A DNA stretch of 34,625 nucleotides from Rhodospirillales bacterium 69-11 (GTDB lineage Bacteria; Pseudomonadota; Alphaproteobacteria; Acetobacterales; Acetobacteraceae): assembly GCA_001898425.1 (NCBI GenBank), contig MKTV01000095.1:1-34625 (forward strand). The letters run 5' to 3'. Both the position numbers and the translations under genes were made by a program. The notes under the pieces are model-generated. The model worked only from the letters and a program-made list of their open reading frames with translations, made no database searches and had not been told where the DNA came from. Of this stretch, positions 31,161 through 34,625 are shown piece after piece. How positions within the stretch are numbered: position 1 is the first letter of the stretch; every line of letters begins with the position of its first letter.

Positions 31161-31786
31161 GCGGTCCTCCATTGCGTGCGCAGCCAGTCCCGCCGCGCGG
31201 CGAGCCACAGCAGGCCGATCGTGGTGACGGAATTGGTCATCCGGCCCTCGGCCGCGGCGGCGATGGCCTCGGCCGCCGGCCAGACACGGATGCGGATGTC
31301 CTCGTCCTCGGCGGCGAGTCCGGCATGGCCGACCAGGCCGGCGGCATCGGCGGCCGGCGCCTGCACGCGTCCGACATACAGGTGGCACAGCTCGTCCGCG
31401 CCACCGGGCGTCAGCAGGAAGGCGCCGACGGGAAGCAGCGCGCCCACGTCCAGGCCCATCTCCTCGCGCATTTCACGCCGAGCGGTGGTTTCAGGCGCCT
31501 CATTTTGGTCGCAGAGGCCGGCGGGCAGTTCGACCAGCACCGGGTCCACCCCGGCGGCCAGCGCCGGCAGGCGGAACTGCTCGATCAGCACGACGGCATC
31601 GCGCACCGGGTCGTAGGGCAGGACGGCCGCCGCGGCACCGCGACGCCAGAGTTCCCAGCGCCGCTCCCCGGACATCGCACCGTCGAAGCGGCGATGCCGG
31701 AAGCGGACCAGATCGATCGGGAAGCGGCCGGACCAGGCGCGCTCTTCGGACTCCACGACCACGTCGGGATGGGGCGGCAAGCTCAT
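31157..31786 (-). CDS. Nudix hydrolase, ADP-ribose pyrophosphatase-like
   Basis: The 209-aa protein has a complete Nudix box at residues 90-112: G90, E96, R104, E105, E108, E109 and G111 all fit G-x5-E-x7-REUxEExGU. The preceding VLIEQFRLPALAAGVDPVLVELPAG matches ADP-ribose and nucleoside diphosphate sugar pyrophosphatases. TPGGADELCHLYVG follows the box, as in that group. The substrate is inferred only at the subfamily level. It is the first gene of a two-gene unit with alaX, overlapping it by 4 bp. GGGG lies just upstream of the ATG, and a 12-bp palindrome is 18 bp upstream. Confidence 0.88.
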   Translation of the reverse strand: MSLPPHPDVVVESEERAWSGRFPIDLVRFRHRRFDGAMSGERRWELWRRGAAAAVLPYDPVRDAVVLIEQFRLPALAAGVDPVLVELPAGLCDQNEAPETTARREMREEMGLDVGALLPVGAFLLTPGGADELCHLYVGRVQAPAADAAGLVGHAGLAAEDEDIRIRVWPAAEAIAAAAEGRMTNSVTTIGLLWLAARRDWLRTQWRTA

Positions 31787-31804
31787 GCCCCGACCATAAG
31801 GGCC

Positions 31805-31816
31805 GCACCGCGGTGC
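31805..31816. promoter_or_regulatory. Perfect 12-bp palindrome upstream of the Nudix gene
   Basis: GCACCGCGGTGC is perfectly self-complementary and lies 19-30 bp upstream of the Nudix start codon. It could be a repressor site or part of a termination structure for the regulator gene upstream. No binding protein can be named. Confidence 0.3.
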
Positions 31817-31823
31817 AGCCAGA

Positions 31824-31853
31824 GGGCGGCGGACGCGCCGTCCGGCGCCGCCC
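31824..31853 (-). terminator. Hairpin downstream of the XRE regulator gene
   Basis: GGGCGGC (31824-31830) pairs with GCCGCCC (31847-31853) and GGAC (31831-31834) with GTCC (31840-31843), with a 3-nt bulge and a 5-nt loop. It starts 3 bp beyond the regulator stop on the minus strand. No T run follows. Confidence 0.5.
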
Positions 31854-31856
31854 GGG

Positions 31857-32747
31857 TCAGAGTGCCGGGACCGCCATGTTGACGAGCTGGCGCAGCCGCG
31901 CGGCCCCGGCCGGCCCCTTGATCGCCTCCCGCCAGCTCGCCTCGGCGACCCGCTGGTGCGCGGCGATCGCCTCGTCCGCCCCCGTGATCATGGCGACGCC
32001 GGTCTGTGCGCTGGGGTGGGTATCCGGGCGGAACGGGTTGATCGCCAGGCTCACCCGGTCGCGGGCGCGCAGGATCTTGAAGGCCGAACTCGGTTCGGCG
32101 TTGGTGAGCAGGCCGAACTGGAGCCCCATGGGTTCGGCCTCCATCAGCGTCGCCATGTTCTCGATCTCGGTCACGGCCACGTCGCGGCAGATCCGGCGCA
32201 CCCGTTCGGAGACGGCGATGCCGTCGGCGATCCCGGTCTCGAGCAGCCGCTGCACGGAGGAGATCGACACCATGCAGATGATCCCCGGCCGCCGGCTCGC
32301 ATACATCCGCTTGCGCGCGGTGAGGATCCCCAGGACCTGTTCGGCCATGCTGCGCATCGCCAGGCGTTCGCCGCCGGCCTGGTCCGCCGCCTCGTCGAAC
32401 GCCTCGGCGAGCGCCGCGTCATAGGCATCGGACGTGGTCAGGTAGGAGATCGCTCCGAACATCTGCAGGATCTGGTCGGCGGTCTCCTCGATCTGCCGGA
32501 CCCGCTCGAAATAGCCGATCGGCCGATTGTAGTACTCGACCCCGATGCCGAGGAGCGAGAGCGGCGAGATCTTGAGGAGTTCCGCGAGGCGCTTGATCGT
32601 GTCGAGCTTGATCACCTCGCCTTTCTCGTAGCGGTACAGCGCCGCCCGAGACACGCCGAGACGCGCCGCGATCTCCTCGGCCCGCAACCCGGACTCGAGT
32701 CGATAGGCCCGAAGCTGCTGCCCGATTTCGGTGAAGCGCATCGACAT
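31857..32747 (-). CDS. XRE-family transcriptional regulator with a large C-terminal domain
   Basis: The 296-aa protein has an N-terminal Cro/C1-type helix-turn-helix at about 7-63 (IGQQLRAYRLESGLRAEEIAARLGVSRAALYRYEKGEVIKLDTIKRLAELLKIS). The remaining ~230 residues form a domain I cannot assign to a named ligand-binding family. Part of it (VSISSVQRLLETGIADGIAVSERVRRICRD) could be an effector domain. It is not a cupin, so it differs from the common XRE-cupin regulators. AGAGGA precedes ATG 32747. It lies 265 bp downstream of the tartronate semialdehyde reductase gene on the same strand, with a hairpin between, so a link to glyoxylate metabolism is possible but unproven. Confidence 0.85.
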   Translation of the reverse strand: MSMRFTEIGQQLRAYRLESGLRAEEIAARLGVSRAALYRYEKGEVIKLDTIKRLAELLKISPLSLLGIGVEYYNRPIGYFERVRQIEETADQILQMFGAISYLTTSDAYDAALAEAFDEAADQAGGERLAMRSMAEQVLGILTARKRMYASRRPGIICMVSISSVQRLLETGIADGIAVSERVRRICRDVAVTEIENMATLMEAEPMGLQFGLLTNAEPSSAFKILRARDRVSLAINPFRPDTHPSAQTGVAMITGADEAIAAHQRVAEASWREAIKGPAGAARLRQLVNMAVPAL

Positions 32748-32961
32748 GGAAATTCCTCTTCGTCCGCTACTCGAGGGCGGCCAGTCACACTGCGGGATGC
32801 GCGCGCCCGATCCGGCACACGAATCTCAGAAAACGCTCCGGTCAACGATCCTAAGTCACACGAGAGCGTGGCTTCAACCCCTCGCCATGCGCAATGCTCA
32901 CGCACCCGAAATCGCAAACGCGTGCTCGGGCGCCGCGCCTGCCCGGCGGGCCGCAGCATTG

Positions 32962-32987
32962 GGCGCGCGCGGGTTTGCGCACGCGCC
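32962..32987 (-). terminator. Hairpin downstream of glxR
   Basis: GGCGCGCGC (32962-32970) pairs with GCACGCGCC (32979-32987), with one mismatch, around an 8-nt loop. It begins 25 bp after the glxR stop in the direction of transcription. No T run follows on the minus strand. Confidence 0.4.
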
Positions 32988-33012
32988 AGGCATCGGGGTT
33001 CAGGGCAGGGTG

Positions 33013-33903
33013 TTAGCTGCTCTCGCCGCGGATCGAGAAGTTCGCCAGGCCCTCGATCGCCAGCACCATGGCGGAGTGGTCCAGGTCCGCGCCGCCCTGC
33101 GCCGCGCAGGAAGCGAACATCTGCTGCGCGATCGCGGTGTTCGGGAGGGCCAGGTTCAGCTCCTTTGCCGCGCCGAGGGCGAGGTTCAGGTCCTTCTGGT
33201 GCAGCTTGATCCGGAAGCCCGGGTTGAACGTGCCCTTCAGCATCCGTTCGGCATGCACTTCCAGGATGCGGGAGGAGGCGAAGCCGCCCATCAGCGCCTG
33301 GCGCACCTTCGCCGGATCGGCACCGGCGCGCGCGGCGAAGACCAGCGCCTCCGACACCGCCTGGAGGTTCAGCGCGACGATGATCTGGTTGGCCACCTTG
33401 CAGGTCTGGCCGGCGCCGTTCTCGGACCCGACATGGGTGATGTTCTTGCCCATCACGTCGAACAGCGGCTTGGCGCGGGCGAACGCCGCGTCCGGGCCGC
33501 CCACCATGATCGTGAGGGTGGCCTGCTTCGCGCCCACCTCGCCGCCCGACACCGGGGCGTCCAGGTAGTCGCAGCCCTTCGCATTCACCCGCTTGGCGTA
33601 GTCCTTCGTGGCGATCGGGCTGATCGAGGACATGTCGATCACCAGCGACCCGCTCTGCAGGCCCTCTTCGACACCATTGGCGCCGAACAGCACGGCTTCG
33701 ACGTCGGGCGTATCCGGGACCATCAGGATGACGACCTCCGACTTGGAGGCGACGGTCTTCGGATCGGCCACGACCTCGGCGGCGGCGCGGAGCTCCTCGG
33801 TCAGGCTCGTCCGTTCCGGGACGATCAGCGTATGGCCGGCATTCTTCAGGTTCAGCGCCATCGGGCGCCCCATGATGCCGAGGCCGATGAATCCGATTCG
33901 CAT
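33013..33903 (-). CDS. glxR: 2-hydroxy-3-oxopropionate (tartronate semialdehyde) reductase
   Basis: This 296-aa enzyme reduces tartronate semialdehyde to D-glycerate with NAD(P)H, a late step of the glycerate pathway for glyoxylate. It is a beta-hydroxyacid dehydrogenase: Rossmann motif GFIGLGIMGRPMALNL (GLGxMG), substrate motif DAPVSGGEVGA, and the catalytic Lys in GAGQTCKVANQIIVALNLQAVSEAL. Length is exactly typical. Related family members (3-hydroxyisobutyrate dehydrogenase) share these motifs. The tartronate assignment rests on the adjacent hydroxypyruvate isomerase gene 20 bp upstream, with which it forms an operon. GGGGAGAGAG precedes the ATG. Confidence 0.92.
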   Translation of the reverse strand: MRIGFIGLGIMGRPMALNLKNAGHTLIVPERTSLTEELRAAAEVVADPKTVASKSEVVILMVPDTPDVEAVLFGANGVEEGLQSGSLVIDMSSISPIATKDYAKRVNAKGCDYLDAPVSGGEVGAKQATLTIMVGGPDAAFARAKPLFDVMGKNITHVGSENGAGQTCKVANQIIVALNLQAVSEALVFAARAGADPAKVRQALMGGFASSRILEVHAERMLKGTFNPGFRIKLHQKDLNLALGAAKELNLALPNTAIAQQMFASCAAQGGADLDHSAMVLAIEGLANFSIRGESS

Positions 33904-33923
33904 GTTCTCTCTCCCCTTCCCGT

Positions 33924-34625
33924 TCAGCCGCCGAAGCGTTCGCGCCAGCCGAGACCGGCCACGGTCTCGCCGGCCGGCCGGTATTCGCAGCCGACCCAGC
34001 CCTGGTAGCCGAGTGCATCCATCCGCTTGAAGACGAACTCCCAGCCGATCTCGCCCGTGCCGGGTTCGTTGCGGGCCGGCACGTCGGCGATCTGCATGTG
34101 CGCGATGATCGGCATGTAGCGTTCCATGCGCTTGGTGATGTCCCCTTCCGTCACCTGCACATGGTAGACGTCGAACTGCAGCCCGATGCGATCGCTACCA
34201 ATCGCCTCGACGACGGCGGCGCCCTGCGCTTGCGTGTGCAGGAAATAGCCGGGCATGTCGCGGTGGTTGATCGGCTCGATGACCAGCTTCACCCCGGCCG
34301 CCTGTGCCTGTTCCGCGGCCCAGGCGAGGTTGGCCGCGAACAGCGCGGCGGCCGTCCCGGGTGCGACGTCGGCGGCGGGGATGCCGGCCATGCAGTGCAG
34401 CAACGGGCACTCCAGCGCCGCCGCATACTCGAGCCCCTTGACGACGGCCGAACGGAACTCCGCCTGTCGGCCGGGCAGCGAGGCGAGGCCGCGCTCGCCA
34501 TTCGCCCAATCGCCGGGCGGCAGGTTGAACAGGACCTGGCTCAGCCCCTCGCCGCGCAGGCGGGTGCGGATCTCGGCCGCGGGGAAATCGTAGGGAAACA
34601 GGAACTCGACCCCTTCGAAGCCCGC
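33924..34625 (-). CDS. hyi: Hydroxypyruvate isomerase, C-terminal part
   Basis: The frame runs off the right edge, leaving 233 codons. The protein is a xylose-isomerase-like TIM barrel of the Hyi family. Visible landmarks are AGFEGVEFLFPYDFPAAEI near the start of the visible part, KLVIEPINHRDMPGYFLHTQAQ with the metal-ligand Glu, LQFDVYHVQVTEGDI, and HMQIADVPARNEPGTGEI near the C-terminus, which is characteristic of hydroxypyruvate isomerases. It interconverts hydroxypyruvate and tartronate semialdehyde. About 25-30 residues are probably missing at the N-terminus. It lies 20 bp upstream of glxR, and further glyoxylate genes such as glyoxylate carboligase may follow outside the window. Confidence 0.92.
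   Translation of the reverse strand, partial: AGFEGVEFLFPYDFPAAEIRTRLRGEGLSQVLFNLPPGDWANGERGLASLPGRQAEFRSAVVKGLEYAAALECPLLHCMAGIPAADVAPGTAAALFAANLAWAAEQAQAAGVKLVIEPINHRDMPGYFLHTQAQGAAVVEAIGSDRIGLQFDVYHVQVTEGDITKRMERYMPIIAHMQIADVPARNEPGTGEIGWEFVFKRMDALGYQGWVGCEYRPAGETVAGLGWRERFGG

Overview
This window looks like a stretch of chromosome from a high-GC alphaproteobacterium, most likely a member of the Rhodospirillales or Acetobacteraceae. That is an inference from three things: strong GC bias at third codon positions, the block kdsD-lptC-lptA-lptB-rpoN-hpf, and a mitochondrial-type NDUFA9-like dehydrogenase gene. No rRNA gene or other decisive taxonomic marker is present. No CRISPR array or complete insertion sequence was seen.

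Positions 1-6646 are the right part of an integrated mobile element whose left end lies outside the window. It carries the tail of an XRE-type DNA-binding protein, two small accessory proteins of unknown function, and an orphan N6-adenine DNA methyltransferase that ends in a possible sliding-clamp-binding motif. A compact block follows: a MobC-like protein, a relaxase fused to a TOPRIM primase-like domain, a SpoT-type HD alarmone hydrolase, an AlpA/Xis-like protein and a tyrosine integrase. The integrase ends 41 bp before a 45-bp piece of tRNA running from a CAT anticodon loop to the 3' CCA end. This is the displaced half of the target tRNA and marks the right attachment site. No type IV secretion genes are visible, so it reads as an integrative mobilizable element.

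Positions 6906-15089 hold a tightly packed rightward operon. It encodes an NtaA/SnaA/DszA-type flavin monooxygenase, a D-2-hydroxyacid dehydrogenase, and a complete branched-chain-amino-acid-type ABC importer (binding protein, LivH, LivM, LivG, LivF), with a small ORF at the end. The set suggests uptake and oxidative catabolism of a small organic compound that cannot be named from sequence. LivM has a long extra membrane-spanning N-terminus.

Positions 15164-23238 are on the minus strand: a glutathione S-transferase, the glutamate synthase operon gltD-gltB with a repeat-rich spacer, and an NDUFA9-like protein. At 23387 a tRNA-Leu(CAG) precedes an RNase D gene by only 7 nt. Next comes the lipopolysaccharide block kdsD-lptC-lptA-lptB with 4-bp stop/start overlaps, then rpoN, which has a near-consensus promoter so close to its ATG that the mRNA may be leaderless, then hpf. 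A 540-bp non-coding region with dispersed repeats follows.

From 30444 to the end the genes are again on the minus strand. They are an alanyl-tRNA editing protein coupled to a Nudix hydrolase, an XRE regulator, tartronate semialdehyde reductase, and the C-terminal part of hydroxypyruvate isomerase. The last two indicate a glyoxylate-utilization operon that continues beyond the right edge.
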